DNA from: Pseudomonas segetis
GTDB taxonomy: Bacteria; Pseudomonadota; Gammaproteobacteria; Pseudomonadales; Pseudomonadaceae
NCBI RefSeq assembly: GCF_900188155.1
Contig: NZ_FZOG01000004.1
Location: 1 to 64,000, forward strand
Reading direction: 5' to 3'
DNA: 64,000 nucleotides
Shown: piece after piece, positions 54,672 to 63,074 of the stretch
Position numbering within the stretch: position 1 is the first letter of the stretch
Layout: each line of letters starts with the position of its first letter
The notes under the pieces: model-generated
What the model was told of the DNA's origin: nothing
The model's input: only the letters and a program-made list of their open reading frames with translations
The model's database searches: none
Translations under genes and position numbers: made by a program

Positions 54672-55520
54672 TCAACCGGCCTGCTGCATGATCACCGTTT
54701 GCGCGGGCATTGGTGCCGGGAAGCCCGCCTCGCCCAGCGCATCCTTGATCATCTTGTTGGTGTCGAAATACACCTGCCAATAGTGATCGGTGTGGCAATA
54801 AGGACGCACCGCCATCACCGGCCCGACCAGGTTGAATTCAAGGATTTCAACATCCACGGCGGGTTCGGCCAGCACGTTATCAATCCCGGCAATCCGCTCT
54901 CGAAGCAGCGCAGCCGCCGCCTTGTAGTCGGTGGCACCTGAAAGCTGGGCCTTGAGGTCCACCCGGCGGAATGCGTTGTGCGAGAAATTCTGGATGTTGT
55001 CACTGAAGATCTTGTTGTTGCCCACCAGCGTCAGCACATTATCAGGGGTGTTGATGGCGGTGACGAACAAGCCAATCTCGGTAACAGTCCCCGTTACACC
55101 GCCGGCACAGATGAAGTCACCAACCTTGAACGGACGCAAGATGATGATAAAGCCGCCTGCCGCCAGGTTTGACAGCAAGCCCGACCAAGCCATGCCGATG
55201 GCCAGGCCAATCGCGGCGATCAAGGCAGCAAAGGTTGTGGTCTGCACCCCGAAGAAGCCGAGGATGCCAATGACCAGAAGAATATTCAGGGTAACGGTGA
55301 TGAAGTTGCCAACGTAGCGCAGAACAGTCGGATCAACATGCTGGCGCCCCAGGCCTTTTTGCACCAAGCCCACTGCAAAGCCAATCAGCCAGCGTCCAAT
55401 CACCCAGAAGGCGACAGCTGATAGGATCTTTATGGCAAATGCGGCGCCGTACTGCGTCACCAGGTTGTACAGCGCGTTCATTTTTTCCGTGCCAACATTA
55501 ACGATGGTTGTATCGTCCAT
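54672..55520 (-). CDS. MscS-family mechanosensitive channel
   Basis: This small-conductance mechanosensitive channel releases solutes on hypo-osmotic shock. The 282-residue protein matches E. coli MscS (286) in length, with three N-terminal helices; the TM3 pore helix is ALIAAIGLAIGMAWSGLLSNLAAGG truncated here as IGLAIGMAWSGLLSNLAAGG. The beta domain signature LRPFKVGDFICAGGVTGTV follows. The C-terminal alpha/beta domain is complete. GGAG precedes the ATG. A cysteine in VGDFICAGG is not part of the usual motif. Confidence 0.93.
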   Translation of the reverse strand: MDDTTIVNVGTEKMNALYNLVTQYGAAFAIKILSAVAFWVIGRWLIGFAVGLVQKGLGRQHVDPTVLRYVGNFITVTLNILLVIGILGFFGVQTTTFAALIAAIGLAIGMAWSGLLSNLAAGGFIIILRPFKVGDFICAGGVTGTVTEIGLFVTAINTPDNVLTLVGNNKIFSDNIQNFSHNAFRRVDLKAQLSGATDYKAAAALLRERIAGIDNVLAEPAVDVEILEFNLVGPVMAVRPYCHTDHYWQVYFDTNKMIKDALGEAGFPAPMPAQTVIMQQAG

Positions 55521-55600
55521 GGTCGTGCTCCACTAAGGAATAGGTACAGCGGTCCTTAAAAAAGCTAGCACGGGGAAAAAAACTTGCTGGAATATTGCAT

Positions 55601-56554
55601 TCAGGCCTGTGCGATCGCCCCGTCTTCCGTGAGCGGCAGCACTGTCACCTGCACATCCGGGTCATGGCTTCCGCCCCCCAGGATGACACCATGCAATGGC
55701 GAGACATCCGCGAAATCACGGCCCCAGGCCAAGGTAATGTGTTCAAGCGCTGGACGAATATTATTGGTCGGATCAAAGTCGACCCAGCCCTGGCGCGGGC
55801 AATATACCGAAACCCAGGCATGGGAAGCATCGGCCCCAATCAGACGCGGCTGTCCCGGCGGTGGCTGCGTCAGCAAATAACCACTGACATAGCGGGCTGC
55901 CACGCCCTGCGAGCGCAAACAGGCCAGCATCAGGTGGGCAAAGTCCTGGCATACGCCCCGGCGCTCTTGCAACACCTGCAACAAAGGCGTCGCCACCTGC
56001 GTGGCCACTGCATCAAAGGTGAACTCGGTAAAGATCTTGTTCATAAGCGCCTGAACCGCAAGCAACAGCGGCCTGCGTGGCACAAAGCAATCCGCCGAGT
56101 ACTTGGCGAAATTGTGCTTTACCTGAACATAAGGCGACTGAAAGCGAAACCTGCTGGCATCCAGCAAATCAGCAGGCAACGCCGTTCCGCTATAACTCAG
56201 CGCAGCGCATGCATCTTCCCAGGCTGGAGAGTCTTGCAACACCGCAGCCGGGCGCGCCAGCACGTCCAGGCGCATTTGGGCGCTGACTTTCAATGTGTCG
56301 TGCGGACGCTCAAACACCAAACGCGTCAGCGGATTGCCAAACACGTCCAAACCGTCATGGCGCATGCAGGGTTTGGGGCTGACTTCAAGCTGGCATTGAT
56401 GCTTGACCTGCCAGGCACAATCTCGCGGCACCAAATGCGCCAATTGTTGCGCAAGTGATACAGGGGCCGAGTAACGGTAATGGGTGTCGTGAATCACCTG
56501 GTAGCGCGCCAGCTTTACCTCGGCCTCGTCATTGATAACCTGTGGCTTGCTCAT
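55601..56554 (-). CDS. Transglutaminase-like protein
   Basis: This 317-residue protein has an N-terminal beta domain (VIHDTHYRYSAPVSLAQQLAHLVPRD begins as YQVIHDTHYRYSAPVSLAQQ) and a C-terminal papain-like transglutaminase core. The catalytic triad is visible: Cys in RRGVCQDFAHLML, His in DASHAWVSVY and Asp in WVDFDPTNN. Members of this family act as amide-forming or peptide-cleaving enzymes; the substrate is unknown. The ATG overlaps the preceding ATP-grasp/alpha-E gene by four bases (ATGA), marking a functional unit. Confidence 0.88.
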   Translation of the reverse strand: MSKPQVINDEAEVKLARYQVIHDTHYRYSAPVSLAQQLAHLVPRDCAWQVKHQCQLEVSPKPCMRHDGLDVFGNPLTRLVFERPHDTLKVSAQMRLDVLARPAAVLQDSPAWEDACAALSYSGTALPADLLDASRFRFQSPYVQVKHNFAKYSADCFVPRRPLLLAVQALMNKIFTEFTFDAVATQVATPLLQVLQERRGVCQDFAHLMLACLRSQGVAARYVSGYLLTQPPPGQPRLIGADASHAWVSVYCPRQGWVDFDPTNNIRPALEHITLAWGRDFADVSPLHGVILGGGSHDPDVQVTVLPLTEDGAIAQA

Positions 56555-59046
56555 GATGATTGCGTCCGCTGGCTGGCATCAACATGGACGAAGAAACGCA
56601 ACGCCAGTTGATCAGATATCTCGGCACTGGCCTGGGCAATGCTCTCAAGCAACTGCGCCAACCCATTCAAGACGGCACGCACGCTGCTGGGGCCGAACAA
56701 GGAGTTTTCCAGGGTTGCAAGGCTAAAACCGCTGAGCTGACGCTCCAGGCTGGCCAGTTTCGACGAAGCAGGCAGGTCAAAGCGCTCGACCAGTCGGGCT
56801 TGGGAATTCAGTAGGGTTCGCAATTGGAACAACACCGCGTGTGGGTTCTGGTCATCGAGCAATAGCAGGTCGAGAACCGGAATGAGTTGGGCAGTCGCAA
56901 GGTAACGGGTACGGTAGGTGATGCTACTGTTACCCAACTCCAGCAACCACTCCAAAGCCGACTGATCATCGACCATCGGGCTGCGAATAAAACTGGCAAT
57001 ACTCTCGCTCATGAACTGAAGACGCTCAATGCAGCGACCTATCACCAGAAAGCGCCAGCCGTCGTCACGCGTCATGTCGTCCAGGGCAAACCCTGAAAGT
57101 GCCGCGAGCGACATCACCAAGCCATTGAGGAAATCCAGCGCCTCGCCAAAGTCCGTCTGCTGAACTTCAAGCTCCTGCGCCTCGATCTGCAACTCCAGCA
57201 AGGCCTGCCAGTTAGCTTGAGACAGCTTGCCGCGCACGCTGCCCGCGGTCCAGATCAGATGCTGCAGGTTAGTTCGCAGGCTGACCGGCCATTCATCGCC
57301 GAGCAATGCCTGCTCCAGGCGCTGCTCCAATGTCTGGCCGCCCTCCCCATCCGGCAACAGGCCAAGGCGCTCGCCCAGGCTCAACACGGCCTCAAGCGCG
57401 CGCGGGTCATCGTCATCATCGACATAGCGCGACAGCATGATTCGCAACAACCGTGCATTGCCCTCACAGCGAGAGCTATAACGCCCGAACCAGAACAGGT
57501 TTTCGACGATTCGCGACGGGAGATACGGGTCACTGCGGACCAGGTCGGCAACGCCCAAAGGTCGCATGCCCTGCCAGGACTCACTGCCCGTACTACGACT
57601 GCCCAGTACCCAAGTGTCTTTACTGGCGCCGCCGCGCTGCATCGAAACGACTTCCGCATCAGCTTGCGCGGCAACTCGGGTCAAGCCTCCCGGCATAACC
57701 CGATATCCATTTGGCCCGGCAACCGCAAACACCCGCATGCCAATGGCGCGCGGCGCCAAGCAGCGCTTGTCACTCTGCCAGACCGGGGCCTGCGACAACT
57801 GCGCAACTTCTTGCGCAACATAGGCGTAAGGTCGATTCCTAAGGCGCTGCTCCAGGGCTTCGCGCTGCGGTTCGTCGAGGTCACGGGCGAATACCGGATC
57901 AAAACTTTGCGAGGGGAAACTCGGGCGAATCAACAGCTCAGGTAATTTGCCAAGCGCCTCCTCCAGCACTGGCGGCTCTCCGCACCACCAACTGGCAATA
58001 CTCGGCAACAGCAAAGGCTCGCCCAGCAGTTTTTCACTGATAGCGGGCAAGAAGCCAGAGAACCCCGGGGACTCAAGCACGCCACTACCCAATGCATTGG
58101 TGACCAGCACCCGCCCCTGGCGCACGGCATCGAGCAGGCCAGGTACGCCGAGCGCCGAGTCGATACGCAACTCCAGCGGGTCGCAGAAATCATCATCCAG
58201 ACGCCGTAAAATCGCATGAACCCGGCGCAACCCGGCGAGGGTTTTAAGGTACACCGTGGCATCTCGGACGGTTAAATCGGTACCCTCAACCAATGGATAG
58301 CCCAGTTGACGGGCCAGATACAGGTGCTCGAAGTAGCTTTCGTTGAGGCGCCCCGCCGTCAGCACCACGACCAGCGGTGTCTCGCCGTCGGCAGGCGCTT
58401 GCCTGGCAATGGTTTCTTGCAGTGTGCGGAAGAAACCAGCGAGATGCTGCACCCGCATGTCACGGTAAAGATCCGGAAAGGCGCGTGAAACAATCTGCCG
58501 GTTTTCCAAGGCATAGCCCGCGCCAGATGGCGCCTGGGTTCGGTCTGCGGTGACCCACCAACGTCCATCGGGAGCACGCGCCAGGTCAACCGCATAAATA
58601 TGCAGGTAGGTTGCGCCTGGTACCTCGATGCCCTGGCAGGGCCAGAGAAAATTGTTGTGTCCAAAGACCAGCTCAGCGGGCAGCAAGCCATCAGCGAGCA
58701 AGGTTTGCGGCCCGTACAGATCCGCCAGCACCTGATTGAGCAACTCGGCGCGCTGGGCGACCCCTTTGGCGATCACCTGCCATTCATCCGCAGCAATTAC
58801 ATTTGGCAGCAGATCCAGCTCCCACGGGCGATCGGCGCCTTCCGGGTCGGCATAAACGTTGTAGGTAATGCCATTTTCCTGGATTTGCCGCGCCAGCAAG
58901 TCCTGGCGCAGTTGCAACTGAAACGGCGTGTTACGCTGCAATTGCTCGACAATCCGCCGCCAATGAGGTCGTACCTGCCCGTCGGTGTCGAGCAGCTCGT
59001 TGTAGGCAGCATCATTGAGCGAATAGTCGGCAAGCAGGTCAGCCAT
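56551..59046 (-). CDS. Circularly permuted ATP-grasp / alpha-E fusion protein
   Basis: This 831-residue fusion starts at ATG 59046. Residues about 1-480 are a circularly permuted type 2 ATP-grasp (COG2308), with NGITYNVYADPEG, RPWELDLLPNVI, ADRTQAPSGAGYALENR and GVLESPGFSGFLP. Residues about 510-820 are the helical alpha-E domain (COG2307), with RIVENLFWFGRYSSRCEGNARL and GRCIERLQFMSESI. In many bacteria these are separate adjacent genes. Comparative genomics has proposed that such sets make a peptide-like conjugate by amide ligation; no product is established as far as I know. The fusion is coupled to the transglutaminase gene downstream. Confidence 0.88.
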   Translation of the reverse strand: MADLLADYSLNDAAYNELLDTDGQVRPHWRRIVEQLQRNTPFQLQLRQDLLARQIQENGITYNVYADPEGADRPWELDLLPNVIAADEWQVIAKGVAQRAELLNQVLADLYGPQTLLADGLLPAELVFGHNNFLWPCQGIEVPGATYLHIYAVDLARAPDGRWWVTADRTQAPSGAGYALENRQIVSRAFPDLYRDMRVQHLAGFFRTLQETIARQAPADGETPLVVVLTAGRLNESYFEHLYLARQLGYPLVEGTDLTVRDATVYLKTLAGLRRVHAILRRLDDDFCDPLELRIDSALGVPGLLDAVRQGRVLVTNALGSGVLESPGFSGFLPAISEKLLGEPLLLPSIASWWCGEPPVLEEALGKLPELLIRPSFPSQSFDPVFARDLDEPQREALEQRLRNRPYAYVAQEVAQLSQAPVWQSDKRCLAPRAIGMRVFAVAGPNGYRVMPGGLTRVAAQADAEVVSMQRGGASKDTWVLGSRSTGSESWQGMRPLGVADLVRSDPYLPSRIVENLFWFGRYSSRCEGNARLLRIMLSRYVDDDDDPRALEAVLSLGERLGLLPDGEGGQTLEQRLEQALLGDEWPVSLRTNLQHLIWTAGSVRGKLSQANWQALLELQIEAQELEVQQTDFGEALDFLNGLVMSLAALSGFALDDMTRDDGWRFLVIGRCIERLQFMSESIASFIRSPMVDDQSALEWLLELGNSSITYRTRYLATAQLIPVLDLLLLDDQNPHAVLFQLRTLLNSQARLVERFDLPASSKLASLERQLSGFSLATLENSLFGPSSVRAVLNGLAQLLESIAQASAEISDQLALRFFVHVDASQRTQSS

Positions 59047-59250
59047 CAAAATCTCAGACAGTCATTAACATGCGCGAACTTTAGCATTTGCGCGTAGGTA
59101 TTTTTGAAGCATATCCGTAAATGCACCACCGGCCAGCCCTCGCTCGACAGCGAATACAGGCTGAGCCCGGAGCTCCACTGGCGCAATAACCCAAGCCATG
59201 GTTGCTGATTCGGGTTATTGCGCGCGGATAAGGCGCCATCAAACTCAAGG

Positions 59251-62200
59251 TTAGTCTTTGCGACCAGAAGGGCTCAGACGCAAGTCCAGCGTCATCGGCA
59301 ATTCACCATTTGCAATCACCGCCCCTGGCGCGCGCTTGCCTGGACTGTGGCCGAGCCTGAAGAAGCGCGCCAAACGCCGACTTTCAGCCTCATAGGCATT
59401 AACCGGCAGGGTTTCGTAATTGCGCCCGCCAGGATGCGCAACATGGTACTGGCAGCCACCCAGAGAGCGGCTCATCCAGGTATCCAGCACATCAAACACC
59501 AAGGGCGCATGCACGCCAATGGTCGGTTGCAGGCAGTTGGCGGGCTGCCAGGCACGATAACGAACCCCTGCAACGAACTCGCCCACCTTGCCGGTCGAAT
59601 GCAAAGGAACGGGCACGCCATTGCAGGTAATCACGTAGCGATCCGGCGCCATGCCGCGCACCTTGATCTGCATGCGCTCAAGGGATGAATCGACATAGCG
59701 AACAGTACCGCCTGCCGTGCCTTCCTCACCGAGCACATGCCAAGGCTCAAGCGCCTGGCGCAACTCCAGGTCGATGCCTTTGACATTGAAATCACCGGCT
59801 TTCGGGAAGCGGAACTCAAAGTGCGGCGCAAACCACTCGGCGCGAAACCTGTAACCCTCGGCGTTCAACTCCTGCAAGACATCATTGAAGTCCTGCTCGA
59901 CATAATGCGCGAGCATGAACCGATCATGCAGTTCGGTGCCCCAGCGCACCAACCTCGCGGGTTGATAGGGCTGTTTCCAGAAACGTGCGATCAGCGCACG
60001 CAGCAACAGCTGTTGAGCCAGGCTCATTTGCGCATGTGGTGGCATTTCAAAGGCGCGCAGCTCAAGCAAGCCAAGCCGCCCCGAGGCTGAATCCGGTGAA
60101 TAGAGTTTGTCGATGCAAAACTCGGCACGGTGCGTATTACCGGTAACGTCAACCAGCAAGTTACGCAGCAAGCGATCGACCAGCCACGGCGCGCACTCCT
60201 TGCCGGGTTCAGGCATTTGTGCAAAGGCCACTTCCAGTTCATAGAGCGCATCGTTGCGAGCTTCATCCACGCGCGGGGCTTGCGAGGTCGGGCCAATGAA
60301 CAGCCCTGAAAACAAATACGACAGCGACGGATGATTGTGCCAATAGCTGATCAGGCTGCGCAGCAAATCTGGCCGCCGTAGAAAAGGTGAATCCGCCGGT
60401 GTCGCGCCACCGAGCACGAAATGATTACCGCCTCCAGTTCCGGTATGGCGACCATCTATCATGAATTTTTCACTGCTCAGGCGGCACTGCCGGGCAGTTT
60501 CATAAAGAAACTCGGTACGCTCGACCAATTCATCCCAACTCGCGGATGGGTGAATATTGACCTCAATGACCCCCGGGTCGGGCGTAACCCTGAAAAACTG
60601 CAGGCGCGGATCGCGCGGTGGCTCGTAACCTTCGAGCAACACCGGGCAATCCAGCTCAGCGGCAGTGGCTTCAATGGCGGCAACCAGCTCCAGATAATCT
60701 TCCAGGCGGGCCAGGGGCGGCATAAATAGATACAAGCGACCTTCGCGGGGCTCAGCACATAAAGCCGTACGCACAATGTCCTGGGCGGATGTGTGCAATG
60801 GCATTGGCTTTGCGGGTGTTCTTTGATTGCCTTGCCAGACGCCACGCACCTGATTTTGAACCTGGGTAGCTTGCGGCAACGGCGCCATTGGCTGTGAAGG
60901 ATCGACCGGGTTGACGTAGGGATAATCTGCTTTGCTGACCCAAGGCTGGGACTCCAGGGGCAAGCGATAGCCCAACGGCGAATCACCTGGAATCAGCCAG
61001 CAATGCTCATCGCGCAGCTGCCAACTGCCGGTCTGCCACTCGGTTTCAGCGGCGTTACGCGCCAAGGGCAAGACATGGCCAATAATCTTATCCAGCCCCT
61101 GCTCGAAGACCTTGCGCAGGCGTGCGCGATCCAGTGGGTCGGCCAGGCGCGGATCATCCGGGGTCACGTTGCTGGGTAATTTGCGCTCACGCCACAGGTA
61201 GTAAAAGCTATCTTCATAGGCGGGAAAGCGGTGCTGCGCTGACAGCCCCAGGCGCCTGGCGAGGGTGTCGAGGAATGTGGCGGCCAAAGCTTCATCGGCG
61301 CCGTAATCATTGTGTTCATCGGCATACAATCTGGCATCGCGCCAGATTGGCTGGCCGTCACGCCGCCAGAAGCAGTTCAACGACCAACGCGGCAACTGCT
61401 CGCCGGGGTACCACTTGCCCTGGCCAAAATGGACCAGGGCATTGGGCGCGTAATGCTCGCGCAAACGGTGAAACAAATCAGCGGCCAGCAACCGTTTGTT
61501 CGGCCCCAACGCCGCAGTATTCCACTCGGCATCGTCGGGGTAATCAAGCGCCACGAATGTTGGCTCACCGCCCATGGTCAAGCGTACATCCGCGTCTTTG
61601 AGCGCTTGATCGATCTGTTTGCCCAGGCTGTTGATCGCCAGCCACTGCGCTTCGGTATAGGGCTTGGTGACACGTGGTGCCTGCCAGATACGTTCAACGC
61701 GCATTTCGTGAGAAAACTCGCATTCACACTCATCAACTCCACCACTGATTGGCGCAGCCGACGAAGGCTCGGGGCTGCAGGCCAGCGGAATGTGACCTTC
61801 GCCAGCAAATAAGCCACTGGTAGGATCCAGGCCAATCCAACCTGCGCCAGGCAAATAAACTTCGCACCAGGCATGCAGGTCCGTGAAATCGACATCGGTG
61901 CCCGAGGGGCCATCCAGCGATTTCACATCAGCCGTCAGTTGAATCAGGTAGCCAGAGGCGAAACGCGCGGCCAGGCCCAGCTGACGTAACAGTTGCACCA
62001 TCAGCCAGGCGGTATCGCGGCATGAACCCGATGCATTCTCCAGGGTTTGCTCAGGGGTCTGTACACCTGGTTCCATGCGGATCAGGTACTTGATATCGCC
62101 CGCCAGGCGCTGGTTGATCGCCACCAGAAAATCAATGCTCGGCAATGGCTCGCGGGAAATACCTGCCAGGTACTTCGCAAATAATGGTGTGCTTGGCAAG

Positions 62201-62559
62201 GTCACCAAATAAGGTGCCAGCTCGCGCTGCTCGCTTTCGGTGTACTTGAACGGGATTTTTTCCGCGTAGGGTTCCAGAAAGAAATCGAACGGATTGAAGA
62301 CCGCCATCTCCGCAACCAGGTCGACCTCGACTTTCAGCTCGCGCGTTTTTTCCGGAAACACCAAACGCGCCAGGTAATTGCCCTGCGGGTCCTGCTGCCA
62401 GTTGATAAAGTGCTCGCCAGGCTCGACGTTCAGCGCATAGGAAAGCACCCGGGTGCGGCTATGCGGAGCTGGACGTAAACGCACAATCTGCGGGCCCAGG
62501 TTAACGGCCCGGTCATACCGGTAATGGGTAACATGATGTAATGCGATATGGATCGACAC
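59251..62559 (-). CDS. Large transglutaminase / DUF2126 protein
   Basis: This 1102-residue protein starts at GTG 62559 (VSIHIALHHVTHYRYDRAVN) with a strong AGGAGG at 7 bases. Residues about 1-300 are a transglutaminase (catalytic Cys in ASGSCRDTAWLM, His in TDLHAWCEVY, Asp in GLDPTSG). The rest is DUF2126 (COG4196), a glutamine-synthetase/GCS-like amidoligase-related domain with LTMGGEPTFV, FMIDGRHTGTGGGNHFVLGG and TGNTHRAEFCIDKLYSP. It is upstream of the ATP-grasp/alpha-E and second transglutaminase genes on the same strand, 204 bp before the former. Confidence 0.88.
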   Translation of the reverse strand: MSIHIALHHVTHYRYDRAVNLGPQIVRLRPAPHSRTRVLSYALNVEPGEHFINWQQDPQGNYLARLVFPEKTRELKVEVDLVAEMAVFNPFDFFLEPYAEKIPFKYTESEQRELAPYLVTLPSTPLFAKYLAGISREPLPSIDFLVAINQRLAGDIKYLIRMEPGVQTPEQTLENASGSCRDTAWLMVQLLRQLGLAARFASGYLIQLTADVKSLDGPSGTDVDFTDLHAWCEVYLPGAGWIGLDPTSGLFAGEGHIPLACSPEPSSAAPISGGVDECECEFSHEMRVERIWQAPRVTKPYTEAQWLAINSLGKQIDQALKDADVRLTMGGEPTFVALDYPDDAEWNTAALGPNKRLLAADLFHRLREHYAPNALVHFGQGKWYPGEQLPRWSLNCFWRRDGQPIWRDARLYADEHNDYGADEALAATFLDTLARRLGLSAQHRFPAYEDSFYYLWRERKLPSNVTPDDPRLADPLDRARLRKVFEQGLDKIIGHVLPLARNAAETEWQTGSWQLRDEHCWLIPGDSPLGYRLPLESQPWVSKADYPYVNPVDPSQPMAPLPQATQVQNQVRGVWQGNQRTPAKPMPLHTSAQDIVRTALCAEPREGRLYLFMPPLARLEDYLELVAAIEATAAELDCPVLLEGYEPPRDPRLQFFRVTPDPGVIEVNIHPSASWDELVERTEFLYETARQCRLSSEKFMIDGRHTGTGGGNHFVLGGATPADSPFLRRPDLLRSLISYWHNHPSLSYLFSGLFIGPTSQAPRVDEARNDALYELEVAFAQMPEPGKECAPWLVDRLLRNLLVDVTGNTHRAEFCIDKLYSPDSASGRLGLLELRAFEMPPHAQMSLAQQLLLRALIARFWKQPYQPARLVRWGTELHDRFMLAHYVEQDFNDVLQELNAEGYRFRAEWFAPHFEFRFPKAGDFNVKGIDLELRQALEPWHVLGEEGTAGGTVRYVDSSLERMQIKVRGMAPDRYVITCNGVPVPLHSTGKVGEFVAGVRYRAWQPANCLQPTIGVHAPLVFDVLDTWMSRSLGGCQYHVAHPGGRNYETLPVNAYEAESRRLARFFRLGHSPGKRAPGAVIANGELPMTLDLRLSPSGRKD

Positions 62560-62897
62560 AGCGGGCCTCCTGCTAGCCTGAGCGATAAACATGCTGCGCA
62601 AAACTTATGCCAGGGCCCTACTCCGTGGGTGTTCGAACCCAGGGCCAAGCGTTGAAGCACCAGAATCGCGCAGCCACGCATCTGCCACCGATCATACGCA
62701 CAAAATAAGGTCCACAACCGGCGACTTGGCTCGAAACACAAGATTGGCTGATGGCCATTGCAGTTTAAAGATACAACCCAAGCTGTTATTCGTATCAGGC
62801 TGGCGCGCCTTGACGATGTTAACCATCAAGCATTCGCAAACTACGCAGCCGCGCACGCATCCGGTAACATCAGCAGACTCACGAAAAGAGATGCGGC
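62560..62897. promoter_or_regulatory. Upstream region of cbrX-cbrA
   Basis: This 338-bp gap between divergent genes should hold the cbrXA promoter. An imperfect dyad CTTGACGATGTTAACCATCA (62809-62828, continuing AG) lies 68 bp before cbrX. A short TGGGT/ACCCA hairpin with TTCGA in its loop (62626-62641) looks like part of a tRNA T-arm, but no tRNA can be folded around it. No clear -35/-10 pair was identified. Confidence 0.4.
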
Positions 62898-63074
62898 ATG
62901 TATATCTATCGACTCGTGCTGATTCTGGTGGTGGGAATTTACCTGTTTTCCCCGGCCATCATGGATTGGTGGATTGACCCCAACGGTGCCTGGTACCGAC
63001 CTTATCTGCTTTGGCTGATTCTGATCGTGGTGACATTTATTCTGCAGAGTCAACGAGATGCCGATGAGCTTTAG
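62898..63074 (+). CDS. cbrX: CbrX, small membrane protein overlapping cbrA
   Basis: This 58-residue protein starts at ATG 62898 (MYIYRLVLILVVGIYLFSPA) and ends TAG 63072-63074. Two hydrophobic helices (about 5-22 and 38-52) flank a short WWIDPNGAWYRPY loop; the tail is charged (SQRDADEL). It overlaps the cbrA start by 17 bases (11 if cbrA starts at the second ATG). It corresponds to the small ORF upstream of cbrA in other pseudomonads, reported as cbrX and linked to translation of cbrA. AAAGAG precedes the ATG. Confidence 0.85.
   Translation: MYIYRLVLILVVGIYLFSPAIMDWWIDPNGAWYRPYLLWLILIVVTFILQSQRDADEL

Noticed and set aside
62626..62641. tRNA gene or island attachment site, suggested by a T-arm-like TGGGT-TTCGA-ACCCA hairpin
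   Set aside because: The loop is six bases, and no acceptor, D or anticodon arms can be placed around it on either strand.
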